Shown piece after piece: positions 1-9,275 of a stretch of DNA of 64,000 nucleotides. This DNA comes from Meira nashicola (Eukaryota; Basidiomycota; Exobasidiomycetes; Exobasidiales; Brachybasidiaceae): the NCBI GenBank assembly GCA_001600355.1, contig BCJU01000001.1, forward strand, positions 3,121,178-3,185,177. The letters run 5' to 3'. The notes under the pieces were generated by a model, which was not told the DNA's origin, ran no database searches, and saw only the letters and a program-made list of their open reading frames with translations. The number at the start of each line of letters is the position of its first letter. The stretch's first letter is position 1. The translations under genes and the position numbers were made by a program.

Positions 1-22
1 GTACAAACTTATTTTCCTCTAG

Positions 23-681
23 TGGAATGATACATGGAGCATGACTATACAGAGAATCGTATTCGCCATCGCATATACGCATTATCTTGGAACGGGAAGA
101 CTGATTACGAAGGAGCAGGTTGCTGATGTTTTGGCAGGTACGTTTATGGTCGATACGTATTCTGTTTTCTTTGTTCATTTACTGATTCCATCTCTCATAC
201 AATCTCAGTTCCGCAATCGGAGAACCATCGATTCAAATTGGCAACTGAAGAATACTTGCATGCTTTGGTCAGCCTGGTGAACGAATTGTCCCGATTAGCA
301 GTCAACAGTGTCACTCTGGGAGATTTTGGTACACCAGTCCGATTGAGCGCATTTGTTAAGGATTTACATACCGGTTTCCAGATGTTAAATCTCAAGAATG
401 ATAGTTTACGCAAACGATTCGATAGCATAAAGGTGGGTAGTATAATAATACAGAAGAATATAAGAAAAGTGCATTTAAAAGTACAATAAAAAGACTGACA
501 AATCCAATCTTGCCTAACTTTTCACTTTTTTCCCGTAATCCAGTACGATGTAAAAAAAATCGAAGAGGTGGTATACGACATTTCCTTACGAGGCTTGGCA
601 GGATCCGGACCTCCAAATGGCGTAGGAACTGAAGTTGATGATGTAGAAGCGGATCGTGTATTGAGTCTATTGCGGAATTAG
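23..681 (+). CDS. Translin (3' part of gene, 5' end outside window)
   Basis: Nucleic-acid-binding protein that with Trax forms the C3PO octameric ribonuclease. Visible coding exons are 23-137, 209-432 and 544-681. The window opens in an intron whose acceptor (CTCTAG) lies just before 23. Introns 138-208 and 433-543 are GT-AG. The spliced reading carries the conserved translin blocks: an LSRLAVNSVTLGDF segment, LNLKNDSLRKRFD, and after the last splice YDVKKIEEVVYDISLRG, followed by a short acidic tail ending LLRN. The N-terminal third, with the basic RNA-contacting part, is upstream of the window. An ATG at 41 is in frame, but family alignment shows coding continues before it (WNDTWS matches the family's helix there), so it is not the start. 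Confidence 0.93.
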
Positions 682-749
682 GATTCGTAATAGTATCGCT
701 TGGATTGTAAATATTTGTTGCTGTAAGACATAATGAGTACACCTGGAAC

Positions 750-944
750 CTATTCTGATGAAAGGTGACGTTTGACACGTTGTCTCTTTTCGTTTGAAGA
801 TGATGATAATCTGACGGTATAATCATGAATTTCAGGTGCTTGTTTACGTGCTTGAATATCATCTGCTGCTTGAACAGATGCAATTGAAAGGAGTGAGATC
901 ATTGCGATCATGCAAAAGAATGTAACGGAGATGCGTGAGAACAT
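750..944 (-). CDS. Small secreted peptide with dibasic C-terminus
   Basis: Unrecognised 64-residue protein. I chose the ATG at 944 because it puts a hydrophobic signal peptide at the very N-terminus (residues 1-26, cleavage likely after SVQA). An in-frame ATG at 992 would place 16 unrelated residues ahead of it. The mature part is about 38 residues, polar, with no cysteine. It has two Lys-Arg sites near the end (residues 53-54 and 58-59) that fit Kex2-type processing. There is no intron, membrane anchor or CAAX box. It is divergent from the Alb1-like gene and convergent with translin. A secreted signalling or effector peptide is possible; the sequence shows secretion only. Confidence 0.5.
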   Translation of the reverse strand: MFSRISVTFFCMIAMISLLSIASVQAADDIQARKQAPEIHDYTVRLSSSSNEKRQRVKRHLSSE

Positions 945-1283
945 GATGATTGATTTGATTGAATATTTGAGATTAAGTGTTGGTAGTTGCAAGGTAAAAG
1001 GGGTCTCATCAACATCAGTCTATTCATAAACGCAGCGCATGCGGGCGCGCACAAGTGTTGATCAAACCAGAATGCAAAACACGCTAACGAAATGCAACCA
1101 GCCTCAGAGAGGAGCGGGGAGGTGGACCAATTACACGTGTGCAGTATGCGTGTGTAGACTAGTGAAGTAAAGCTTAAAATTTCCAATCAAGAATTTAATT
1201 TTCTGAGAATGTTGAATTTTTTAGGTGGAGAAAGTTCTATCAATTACATCCATCCAACTTCTTTTCCTCACTGAAAGGTCAAA
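945..1283. other. Intergenic, divergent promoter region
   Basis: Shared upstream region of the secreted peptide and the Alb1-like gene. It contains a CGCAGCGCAT box (1031-1040) and a CACGTG (1134-1139). No RNA gene or further ORF that I would defend. Confidence 0.5.
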
Positions 1284-1628
1284 ATGGCGATCAAAAAGAG
1301 TAGTAGCACAATTCATGCTACCAGTGGAGGTCAAAAGCGCTTAGAACGTAAAGAAGTTCCACCAACTTCTCTAGGTCCTCGTGAGCCAAATACAGAAAAA
1401 AATTCTTCTTTATCGATCTCTGCTTTGGCGGCTTTACGTCAACAAAAGGGTAATTCTAACTCTGAGAAGCAAACGTCAAACGCAAGAAAAAGGGGTCATG
1501 CAAGGAAAGCAGAAAATCGTGCTAAATTAGAACGTGCTGTCGAGAATGCAGATAGATTGCAAATGAAAGCTTCTAAACGTTCAGCACGAGATGAGAAACG
1601 CAAACGAGCAAAAGAGGTCTTACAATGA
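1284..1628 (+). CDS. Small basic nuclear protein, possibly Alb1-like ribosome biogenesis factor
   Basis: A 114-residue, very Lys/Arg-rich protein without introns; ATG at 1284 sits in a good context (GTCAAAATGG). The first third is Ser/Thr-rich. Residues about 43-52 form a short SISALAALRQ segment. The C-terminal half (about 65-114) is a predicted charged helix rich in RK, AE and KR pairs. This layout (basic N-terminus, KKRAKK-type helix) resembles fungal Alb1, the small partner of Arx1 on pre-60S particles, but similarity is mostly compositional. Other small nucleolar basic proteins (Slx9- or Cgr1-type) cannot be excluded. It ends 27 bp from the convergent ALG6 stop, so the 3' UTRs must overlap. 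Confidence 0.45.
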   Translation: MAIKKSSSTIHATSGGQKRLERKEVPPTSLGPREPNTEKNSSLSISALAALRQQKGNSNSEKQTSNARKRGHARKAENRAKLERAVENADRLQMKASKRSARDEKRKRAKEVLQ

Positions 1629-1655
1629 ATTTGTATTGCTCTACAACTTTTTATT

Positions 1656-4600
1656 TTATTTGGCCGTCTTTTTCTTTGTACTGCTTGTGCTACTTTTTTG
1701 AAGGCCAAAAATATCAATTCCACACGCAAAGCCAACCTCCAATTGTCTCTTTGTCGACCAAAGCCAAATCAAGCCAAACACAGGTGTGCAGAGCAAGACA
1801 TTCAGGACAGGGAATATGTCTGGGTATCTTGAGAAAATTGGCTGTGCGATAGAAGGAAGAAGGGGTAGAATGATCTCAAGGGTATGCAGAGCAAGCATTC
1901 CAAGGTGTATCATCGCTGCTGACCATGCGACAAAGGTTTTACGAAAAGACTGTAGTCCATTGAATGGTCGATAACCAATTGCGCAGTTCCAGCCAACAGA
2001 AAGTAAGACGTATTGCCATACCAAGCCATCTCGTTGCAATAATGGCCACATGCTGAACAAAGACACGTTGTTCATTAAGATCGCCCATTCCCAATCCGTC
2101 TTTCCAGCACCGCCGCCCCATTCATCAGCTTTTACACTGATGAGCAAGGTCATTGGTAAAAGCGGTATCAAGATCGACTTTTCGTGTGTTTGGAAACCGA
2201 ACAAGAAGAAGGCCAACGATGTGGATAATAAAGCGTATGGCAAGATTGATGCAGCAGGAGAAGGTGAAGATGATGCAACTGTTTGAGCATTTGAAGTTGC
2301 TCCTAATCGATCTATTCTCGACGTTGAAGCACTTGTCGTCAATCTACTCGTACTTTGTCCACCTACTCCCGATTGCGTCGTACTGCCCAAGATACTATCC
2401 AGATTACTGCCAGCCTCAGAAGGAGCTGGAGCGGCTTGAGATAGATGCCTTGGCCTTCGCCCAGAAATTGATGATCCACCCACAACACTCCCTTCTGCTT
2501 GACGCTTCTCAGAAGCAAGTACTTGTCGTTTACTGTCTTCGTCCAAAAACATTTCAATGTGTACCGTCTCTGCAGCAGCAGCAAATAGATGAACGCATGG
2601 TAATAAGATTACTAGCAATGTTGTTGCAAGACTTAAGCGTGCCAATGAGTCGATCGATAAAGCATTTTTAAGCTTATATTTAGTAGGTAAGGGTAAAACT
2701 GAAGAGAAACACCAAATATTGCTCACTTTGTCCTCAAACAGACCTCTAGCCATTGGGAAAATGCGATGAATGATTTGACCTAATTGTTTTATATCTCCTA
2801 ACCATTCTCTAAACACAATTGCGAATGTGAGTGTCGTTGCCAAACCAATACCTGTGAAGCAGATCAGACCTCGTTCGAAACCTATTCTGGCTAAACCTAC
2901 GCAACGTCCGAGCATGATAGCAAAGACAGCCGGTGCGTAGTAAAGCGCCATTTGCTTGAAGGACAAACTTAAGCTAAAGAAAACGGCAGCCGCAATGTAT
3001 TCGTAGCTTATTCGTCTACTTAAGCTCTTCATGCGATTGCGTAGTTCTGTAGCTCCTATGCCGAGATCTGGGTTGGGTAAACTTGTATAGAGTAGCGAGA
3101 AGGCAAAAGCGGATAGACCAAGCATGACGGTGTTGTATTGGAAATGACCATGATCAATCAAAATCGTACTAGGTTGGAGCAGCACAGTCAAAATCGCAAT
3201 AGCTCGTGTTCTCCGGCCTCTTCCTTGAAGTCGCCTGTTCAAGAAGAACAGAATCGATGGTACATAAAGGAGAGTGTCCAGCGCTAATACAGTTGCACGC
3301 ATAAAGAGTGCCACTTCATTTGCTTCACTTCCTCGAGATCTGTCCAACGCAAAATGCTCGGCTACGCGAGGAAAGTACGATGCAAGCTGTCCACACCATC
3401 TGCTTACTTTTGCCGTAAGGGGCGGATAATCCAAACCCCAATAAGAGAGATCGTAAAAATACCATTGCGATGTTGGTAGATGTAAAGTGATTTCGATCCA
3501 ATGTCTCTGTGCTTCGAAATCACCATACATTGGATCAATGCCCTTTCCGCTCCAACCATAAAGCCCAGTCGTCCACTTGAGCACGGTGCTGATCAAGATT
3601 GCACTGATCACAGTGATAGCCATTGTAGCTGTGGATCCTGTCTCATTCTTTGTGCCTGGTGTGTTTCTCTCTAGCAGCATAGACTTGGCCCATGTTCTAA
3701 TCGGCGACCCAAGAATGGCTTCCTTTTTCAAATGACGTGCGGCGAGCGAGGTTGATCTGTGAGAGGATGTTTGTCGCGCTGGGATAGGGATCGATGCTGA
3801 CAAAAGGGACACTGCAGTACCAGGCATGGAAGGTGATGCACTTAACGTGCCTGATCGAGGTTGATGTTGTGAAGAAGATGGCTCCCTTGCCGAGTAAATC
3901 ACTCCATCGATGCTCATTCCGCCGTCTCCAAGACCGTTTGAGCTATTTCGATCTCTACGTCTAACACCTTCACGCAGTCTTACCCCGCTTGCACTCATCG
4001 TTCCAGGGCTGAGCTCGCGTCGGGTTCTTCGTCTTTCAGAGGCTACCTGACTATCGATTTCTGCTGATTCTAGCCATTCTCTTAAACCTTTACCTGTCAT
4101 TTCATTATTCTTGCGAGACGAAGAGCTTGTCATTCCAGCAGCATCTGCATCAATGGCAGCAAGATCCCAATCTGGTATTTTTGAGCGCTTTCCAGTCGTT
4201 CCTGTACTTCTTTTGCTACCTCGCAAACCTGTAGATTTCGCTCCTACAGACTTACCAGCATCTGACATCCCATCTTGCATTTCTGGACGAGAATCAACAC
4301 GTCGTATCGCCTCTTGAGAAATACCTTGAAAACGTCCATTGGCAGCAGATCCTGATCCATTTGGAGGACCTGCAAGAGCTTGCGTACGTAGCCATGCTTC
4401 TAAACCACCTTCACCAATGCTGATCGGTTGATCGTCCACACGATCTGATAAACCAGACTGTATGCTATCATGTGAAGGCAATTGAAGTTCAGGAACTTGT
4501 CCCCTTCCAGCACCATTGGAAAAGCTTTCACCTCTTGACTTTGGCCTCGCACTTCCATGACGTCGACTACGATGTTGAGGTAATGCAGCTGGAGCAACAC

Positions 4601-4814
4601 TTGAGCCAACACTGGACATAGAATCTACTCGACCTCTTGCTTTTCGTGTTGGACCAGCCAAAGGTGATAGCAGATCGTCATCATCCTCGGTTGGAATGTT
4701 TCTAGACGTATCAATTCTGTTGTGACCACTTGCGAAATTTAATGATGATTTGCGATCAGACTTGTTTCCATATGAAGCATTCTGATAGGAAGACTGTTGT
4801 TCCAATTCTGACAT
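1656..4814 (-). CDS. ALG6: Dolichyl-P-Glc:Man9GlcNAc2-PP-dolichol alpha-1,3-glucosyltransferase (ALG6), with long N-terminal extension
   Basis: Adds the first glucose to the dolichol-linked N-glycan precursor in the ER lumen (GT57 family, multi-pass membrane protein). The start is the ATG at 4814 (MSELEQQ); the open frame extends slightly upstream only through TTG. Residues 1 to about 395 are low-complexity, Ser/Arg-rich and lack family similarity. The enzyme begins near residue 400 with a membrane segment. It is followed by the family signatures GDFEAQRHWIE and WGLDYPPLTA, then successive hydrophobic segments (FKQMALYYAP, LEDKVSNIWCF-type block). A second insertion (about 85 Ser/Arg/Gly-rich residues) lies in a late loop before the FGFQTHEKSILIPLLP block. 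Total 1052 residues against roughly 500-600 usual for the family. No intron is evident. Confidence 0.93.
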   Translation of the reverse strand: MSELEQQSSYQNASYGNKSDRKSSLNFASGHNRIDTSRNIPTEDDDDLLSPLAGPTRKARGRVDSMSSVGSSVAPAALPQHRSRRHGSARPKSRGESFSNGAGRGQVPELQLPSHDSIQSGLSDRVDDQPISIGEGGLEAWLRTQALAGPPNGSGSAANGRFQGISQEAIRRVDSRPEMQDGMSDAGKSVGAKSTGLRGSKRSTGTTGKRSKIPDWDLAAIDADAAGMTSSSSRKNNEMTGKGLREWLESAEIDSQVASERRRTRRELSPGTMSASGVRLREGVRRRDRNSSNGLGDGGMSIDGVIYSAREPSSSQHQPRSGTLSASPSMPGTAVSLLSASIPIPARQTSSHRSTSLAARHLKKEAILGSPIRTWAKSMLLERNTPGTKNETGSTATMAITVISAILISTVLKWTTGLYGWSGKGIDPMYGDFEAQRHWIEITLHLPTSQWYFYDLSYWGLDYPPLTAKVSRWCGQLASYFPRVAEHFALDRSRGSEANEVALFMRATVLALDTLLYVPSILFFLNRRLQGRGRRTRAIAILTVLLQPSTILIDHGHFQYNTVMLGLSAFAFSLLYTSLPNPDLGIGATELRNRMKSLSRRISYEYIAAAVFFSLSLSFKQMALYYAPAVFAIMLGRCVGLARIGFERGLICFTGIGLATTLTFAIVFREWLGDIKQLGQIIHRIFPMARGLFEDKVSNIWCFSSVLPLPTKYKLKNALSIDSLARLSLATTLLVILLPCVHLFAAAAETVHIEMFLDEDSKRQVLASEKRQAEGSVVGGSSISGRRPRHLSQAAPAPSEAGSNLDSILGSTTQSGVGGQSTSRLTTSASTSRIDRLGATSNAQTVASSSPSPAASILPYALLSTSLAFFLFGFQTHEKSILIPLLPMTLLISVKADEWGGGAGKTDWEWAILMNNVSLFSMWPLLQRDGLVWQYVLLSVGWNCAIGYRPFNGLQSFRKTFVAWSAAMIHLGMLALHTLEIILPLLPSIAQPIFSRYPDIFPVLNVLLCTPVFGLIWLWSTKRQLEVGFACGIDIFGLQKSSTSSTKKKTAK

Positions 4815-5199
4815 GATGAAGAACAACTGTCTTACATATCATTCGGGGTCTTTGGAACGAATCAATTAAACGACTAATCGGTAGATGGAGTACATCGACA
4901 GGAAATGCTGGAACTTAAAGATTCTGGATATGGAGCTGGTATGGAAGAAAGTTAATGTACCCCAGCATTCTCTATCCAACTGTGTTGATTTCATTAATAA
5001 ACGCGTGCGGTGTGCTGGGCTGCACTTTGGTCACCCTCGTCACTGCAGCGCGCTAGAACTTCCGCTACGGGATGCCGATTAGTGCGAAATTAAAATCAGT
5101 TCTTTCTAACAGTCTTTAAAATCAGTCTCGCGCAGTATGGTTGCAATTCGTAAATTTTATACAAGTACAGAATTGGTGGAGAAGGTGATTAGAGTACAA
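4815..5199. other. Intergenic between ALG6 start and uL29m stop
   Basis: ALG6 promoter region on the minus strand. It holds a GC-rich GCAGCGCGC patch near 5045 and otherwise AT-rich sequence. The open frame at 4885-5082 shows no family features and I do not call it. Confidence 0.4.
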
Positions 5200-5880
5200 T
5201 TATTGAACGAGGTCATTAAGCTTTTTGTTCTTTTGAGGTTCTTCTTCATATAAATTTCCTTCATCTTCTTCTACACTCTCTTCTTCGGCCCATAGAGTAC
5301 CTTCAGCAGCTTTTTCTTGTGCATCAAGAAGTGCCAATCTTCTCTCATTCAATACAAACTTAATTCGTGCCATAGTCTTGCGAATTCTTGCTTCGATACG
5401 TTTTCCGTTATAATCTGCTAAAGCGGCGAATGCTGTTGCACCTGCTCTCTGAATTTCTGCTTTTGTAGTCGCAAGCTTATTTCGTTCTAGCAAGCATACA
5501 TACCATAATTGATGTAATTCCAAGCTGCTTTTCGTTCTCAATTCTGCTGCCATCCAAGATCTTCCGCTACGATCGGGTCCTAGATTTGATACTGCCAAAG
5601 AGACAGGTACCATTTCTTCTCGTGTTTCTCCATTCGCCCCAGGCAAATTCACCTTTCTACTCTCTCTTCCAAAGAATGCCAATAAAGGATGACGAGGGTA
5701 TGCTTTGGTAAATTGATATATGTCCTTTGGTACAACTGTATTCTCTTGTGATGCAGGTCTTGTTGCCTCAACCCGAGGTGCAGAAGAAGTAGAAGGTGTA
5801 CAACTGAACGCTCTGCTGTAAAGAGGAGCAATTGACTGCCTCATAGAGCTATTTATTGTCGACCTACTTAGTTGCAACAT
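5200..5880 (-). CDS. Mitochondrial large-subunit ribosomal protein uL29m (MRP-L47 / Mrpl4)
   Basis: Structural protein of the mitochondrial large ribosomal subunit near the exit tunnel. It has 226 residues and no intron. The N-terminus (about 1-45) is rich in Ser, Arg and Thr and poor in acidic residues, as expected for a matrix-targeting presequence. The diagnostic uL29m block follows: a GRSWMAAELR motif at about 106-115, then KSSLELHQLWYVCLLERNKL, the helix pair that contacts 23S-type rRNA. The C-terminus is strongly acidic (EEESVEEDEG) and ends basic. It is tandem with ALG6 and divergent from the PIN gene. Confidence 0.93.
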   Translation of the reverse strand: MLQLSRSTINSSMRQSIAPLYSRAFSCTPSTSSAPRVEATRPASQENTVVPKDIYQFTKAYPRHPLLAFFGRESRKVNLPGANGETREEMVPVSLAVSNLGPDRSGRSWMAAELRTKSSLELHQLWYVCLLERNKLATTKAEIQRAGATAFAALADYNGKRIEARIRKTMARIKFVLNERRLALLDAQEKAAEGTLWAEEESVEEDEGNLYEEEPQKNKKLNDLVQ

Positions 5881-6258
5881 TTTGTGTGCAGTCGTTATGG
5901 TGATGTAGCAATGGTGGTAGAAGAAGAATGGAATCAGCTTGTTTCTCGATTTTTCTTCTTCTTACTGGTGTTAACACGTGAACCGCTGTAATGAACGCCT
6001 AAAGGCACCGACAGACAATTTGTATTTAGACGCGTAAGAAGAAGCCCCTAGCCTAACTCCACGCCCAAAAGTAGCCTACATGCATATCGGAATTAAGGTA
6101 TTGAGAAGGACAAATGAATGTAGAATATGTCCAATACCTAATCAACTATTCCAATTGAACTCCCAGGACACTTTCTTAGGAACGAGACCCTTATGTGTTC
6201 TACTCTGTGATCTCACCTCACCTATAAAAAGGTCAAGACCAAAGATCGCTTTCTCACT
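5881..6258. other. Divergent promoter between uL29m and PIN gene
   Basis: Contains a CACGTG at 5975-5980 and the TATA element annotated separately at 6223. No additional gene seen. Confidence 0.4.
6223..6230 (+). promoter_or_regulatory. TATA box of the PIN-domain gene
   Basis: TATAAAAA lies 29 bp before the ATG at 6259, within a CT-rich surround. The spacing implies a very short 5' leader if it is used. Confidence 0.45.
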
Positions 6259-7479
6259 ATGCCTTCTTATGCTGATTTGATGGCACAACGCAACCCTACT
6301 CCTTCTGCAAATCGAGGTCCAGTTCGCTTATGGATCTCAAAAGGAGAAGTGAGAAAGGATCAAAAAGGAAGAGAATATGTGGAAGAAATATGGGAAGAAG
6401 AGGAAGTAATGGATACAGATCTAGTCAATATACCTGAAGAAGATGCAGGAATGCAATTTTTTTCGTCCAAAAGATTCAACAATAATATGAACAATTTTGC
6501 TAGGGATGGCATTGCTTCAAGCCTTGCAAGTTTGGGAACAGGTAATGCCGGTGTTTTGCTTATTCTTGACACGAATACACTTTTGAATGCTTTGCCTTTC
6601 TGTACGACAATGTTCACTCAATGCTTAGCTCGCAATGCTCATGCAATGAGTTTAGGAAAGTTTACAGTAAGTCCTATTTCCTTCATCATTCCTAAAGTGG
6701 TAATTGGTGAATTAGACAATCTCAAAACAAGAAACTATACAAAAGAAAGCGCTCAACGTGCCAATAGATGGATTTTGGAAGCTATTATTCAGCAAAAGAA
6801 AAGAATGTATACCCCTTCTAATGCTCCTGATCAACATCAAACAGAACCACTTCCAGAAATCGCATGGGCTTTGCATATCGAAAATAATACTCATTATACG
6901 AAATGCCTTCAAGATCCACTTTATCGTGACGAATCACCAGATGAGGAGATTGTATCGTTGTGCAGAATTTTGCAACGTGATTCTGGACAAACGGCTTGGC
7001 TTTGTTCGGATGATATTAATGCAAAACTTCGTGCAGAAAGTGAAGGTATCATTACTTTTTCGGTTTCCAAATGGATCAAGGACGAAGTTGGATTCGCTAT
7101 AGACGGCAAAGATGAAAGCCTTAGCAGGAGTATATCTGATATGATTGATCAATGGAACGATCAAATGGGTTTTCAAGCCACAAATTTGTCGGGTCAATCA
7201 CAGCATTATGACGATTCAACGCAATCGACAAGTATGACGATCGACAGTCCTTCCTCTTCACCAAGTTTAGATCCAAGACGATCTCCAAGGCAAGGTTTGT
7301 CTGATAGCATGCACGCAGTCAACAATTATACGTATCAACCACAACGTAATGGTAGGCTAGAAAATGGTACACACTCATCACGATACCCACCTCGAACACA
7401 AAATTCCATTCCAAACGCACACGTCTACTCTTCAACTGATCGTTCATCTGGCTCGTCAATGTGGGCAACCAAGCCATAA
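6259..7479 (+). CDS. PIN-domain endoribonuclease (Swt1/Smg6-type PIN)
   Basis: A 406-residue protein with one PIN nuclease domain at about residues 97-270. Acidic metal-ligand positions are visible: Asp104 in ILDTN, Glu151/Asp153 in GELDNLK, Glu229/Glu230 in SPDEEI, and Asp251/Asp252 in WLCSDDINAKL. The order and spacing match PIN domains of the Swt1 and Smg6/Est1A group, which cut single-stranded RNA in nuclear mRNP quality control or NMD. The N-terminal 95 residues are charged and unique. The C-terminal 130 residues are Ser/Asn/Pro-rich and probably disordered. There is no 14-3-3-like or TPR region, so it is not Smg6; Swt1-like is the better guess. No intron. Confidence 0.7.
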   Translation: MPSYADLMAQRNPTPSANRGPVRLWISKGEVRKDQKGREYVEEIWEEEEVMDTDLVNIPEEDAGMQFFSSKRFNNNMNNFARDGIASSLASLGTGNAGVLLILDTNTLLNALPFCTTMFTQCLARNAHAMSLGKFTVSPISFIIPKVVIGELDNLKTRNYTKESAQRANRWILEAIIQQKKRMYTPSNAPDQHQTEPLPEIAWALHIENNTHYTKCLQDPLYRDESPDEEIVSLCRILQRDSGQTAWLCSDDINAKLRAESEGIITFSVSKWIKDEVGFAIDGKDESLSRSISDMIDQWNDQMGFQATNLSGQSQHYDDSTQSTSMTIDSPSSSPSLDPRRSPRQGLSDSMHAVNNYTYQPQRNGRLENGTHSSRYPPRTQNSIPNAHVYSSTDRSSGSSMWATKP

Positions 7480-7610
7480 GAGGACATATGAGACACTTTC
7501 TGAATTCAAACAGCATATGTACAATAAGCAATCTTCATTCATTCATATACCATCATTATCATGTATCAATCTACAAATCCTTAAACATCGTTTTCGTCTT
7601 GTTCACCGTT

Positions 7611-8885
7611 TTACTCGGTATAGCCTGGAGGTCCACCACCAGCGACATCCTTTGAAGCAGATTGGGTGTTTTGTTGTGATTCATGAATCAAGGATGAAGT
7701 GGTAGGCACCTCTGTATGCGAAGCAGTATTATTAGCGCCGGTAACTGAATCAGTGAATGATGGAGGCTCATCTGTTTTAGTAGCCGGAATTGGTTCCACA
7801 ACGCTCGAGGATCCAACTTGCGAATGCTGATCGAGCGGTGGTGGAACACGATGAGTAGTAGTCTTTGCACTCGTGCTTGGACCTGCAACTTGATTTTGTT
7901 CATCCTCTTTTCCGATTGCTTCCAATTCTTTAGCTTCTTCATCTGATATACCAATTTCACCTGGAGCTAAACCTTGAGGAATTTGATCTGCTCCATATAC
8001 ACCTTCCTTTCCTTCGGCAGCATACAAAGTTGCCCAAAGAGGATGAACGGATTTAGGTGCAGTAACTTTACCGGCAAAAATATCAGCCACTTCTGCTCTT
8101 TGACCATAAAGACGAGCATTTGCATCATCGCGTTTAAGAACAATGGTTCCGTCTAATTGTAAACCTGCATAAGCACCTTTTGATTTTGTATAACTCCAAC
8201 AAGGAGAAGCATCAATTCCCGAATCTAACATTGCACCATTACCTACAGGACCAGCAGCAACGGATAACTCGGCACCGATTGATACTTTTGGATGAGTGAA
8301 TGCTTTTAGAGCTTCGGGTTTGCGAATGACTAGAACGACGTCATAGATATCTAAACCAATCAAAAATCCCCATCCGATTGTATGAATTAGGATACCAGAA
8401 GGAGGGCTCCAAGATCCATCGGGTAATTTTGCTAAAACAACACCGCTACCGCCTGAGCCTGAAAAACCGAATCCAGTTCTGAAACAAGTCATAATTGCAA
8501 TTCCAGCTGCATTTTGAAGAACTTTTGGAGGAATTTTTTTAATTACTTTTTGTGTTTTACGTGAAGCATATTTATCCTTTTCAGCTTGTGTTTTTTGTAT
8601 TCCACCTTCTACTCCACCCGTCTTTTCAGCTTCTTCACTATCATCAGCTTGAACTCCATCAAGTGTAAATGTTCTTAAAATTCTTGCTGCTTTATCTAAT
8701 TCACCTTCGGCTAATTCAGTTGGCCAAAACGCTTCTGCTCCTGCTCTTCCGGCTAATTTATTTGCTCCTCTACCAACAGGCTCCAATACACGCCATACTC
8801 CAGTTTCCACCTTTTTAAACATTCCTCCTGCTTTTTGAGCATTGGGAGTTTCTGTAAATGCTTTCCATTTATCAGCTAAAGTCAT
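7611..8885 (-). CDS. SYLF-domain (Ysc84/SH3YL1-type) lipid- and actin-associated protein
   Basis: A 424-residue intronless protein with the SYLF (formerly DUF500) domain at about residues 115-310. Visible hallmarks are IPPKVLQNAAGIAIMT, then a glycine-rich GFGFSGSGGSGVVLAK, the WSPPSGI block, a GADLSVAAGPVG-like stretch (IGAELSVAAGPVG) and YSYSKSKGAYAG-like (YTKSKGAYAGLQLDG). In Ysc84 and SH3YL1 this domain binds phosphoinositides and actin at endocytic sites. Unlike those proteins, no SH3 domain follows: the last 110 residues are Ser/Thr/Pro/Gln-rich with a GGGPPGY end. The N-terminus (LADKWKAFTETPNAQKA) is typical of the fungal SH3-less subgroup. Confidence 0.88.
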   Translation of the reverse strand: MTLADKWKAFTETPNAQKAGGMFKKVETGVWRVLEPVGRGANKLAGRAGAEAFWPTELAEGELDKAARILRTFTLDGVQADDSEEAEKTGGVEGGIQKTQAEKDKYASRKTQKVIKKIPPKVLQNAAGIAIMTCFRTGFGFSGSGGSGVVLAKLPDGSWSPPSGILIHTIGWGFLIGLDIYDVVLVIRKPEALKAFTHPKVSIGAELSVAAGPVGNGAMLDSGIDASPCWSYTKSKGAYAGLQLDGTIVLKRDDANARLYGQRAEVADIFAGKVTAPKSVHPLWATLYAAEGKEGVYGADQIPQGLAPGEIGISDEEAKELEAIGKEDEQNQVAGPSTSAKTTTHRVPPPLDQHSQVGSSSVVEPIPATKTDEPPSFTDSVTGANNTASHTEVPTTSSLIHESQQNTQSASKDVAGGGPPGYTE

Positions 8886-9275
8886 TTTTTTCTTTGAAAT
8901 ATTTTGAGTGATGGTGATTGTGTTGAACAGAGAGAGAAGAATTTAACAAAAAGCAAGAGCATTTATTTATACAACTTGCTCCAGCAGAAGGATCAAAAAT
9001 GGGCTGTGTATAACCCATACCTTCTAAGATTCCGCCTCCGCTCCACACAAACACGCACAGACAATTAATTGGTCGGGACAATGCTCCGAATTTATTTTTA
9101 AAAAATAAAGCTTTTGTCTGGCTGTGCATGCATGCATACAGAAAATCTTAGCGTGAAAGAAACGTTGCATGCATTTTCAGGGTAGATAAAGGGTGCATAC
9201 ATACATCAACAATAACCTTTGCTATTGTTGTACAAGTATGAAGGAACGATGGTTCCGCTCTACTAAATCCGATAA
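8886..9275. other. Intergenic, promoter of SYLF gene
   Basis: AT-rich, with two TGCATGCA palindromes (9125-9137 extended as a TGCA repeat, and 9166-9173). Nothing else supported. Confidence 0.4.

Noticed and set aside
2153..2671. 172-codon plus-strand frame opposite ALG6
   Set aside because: It is antisense to strongly conserved ALG6 coding sequence, has no motif of its own, and its codon pattern follows the opposite strand.
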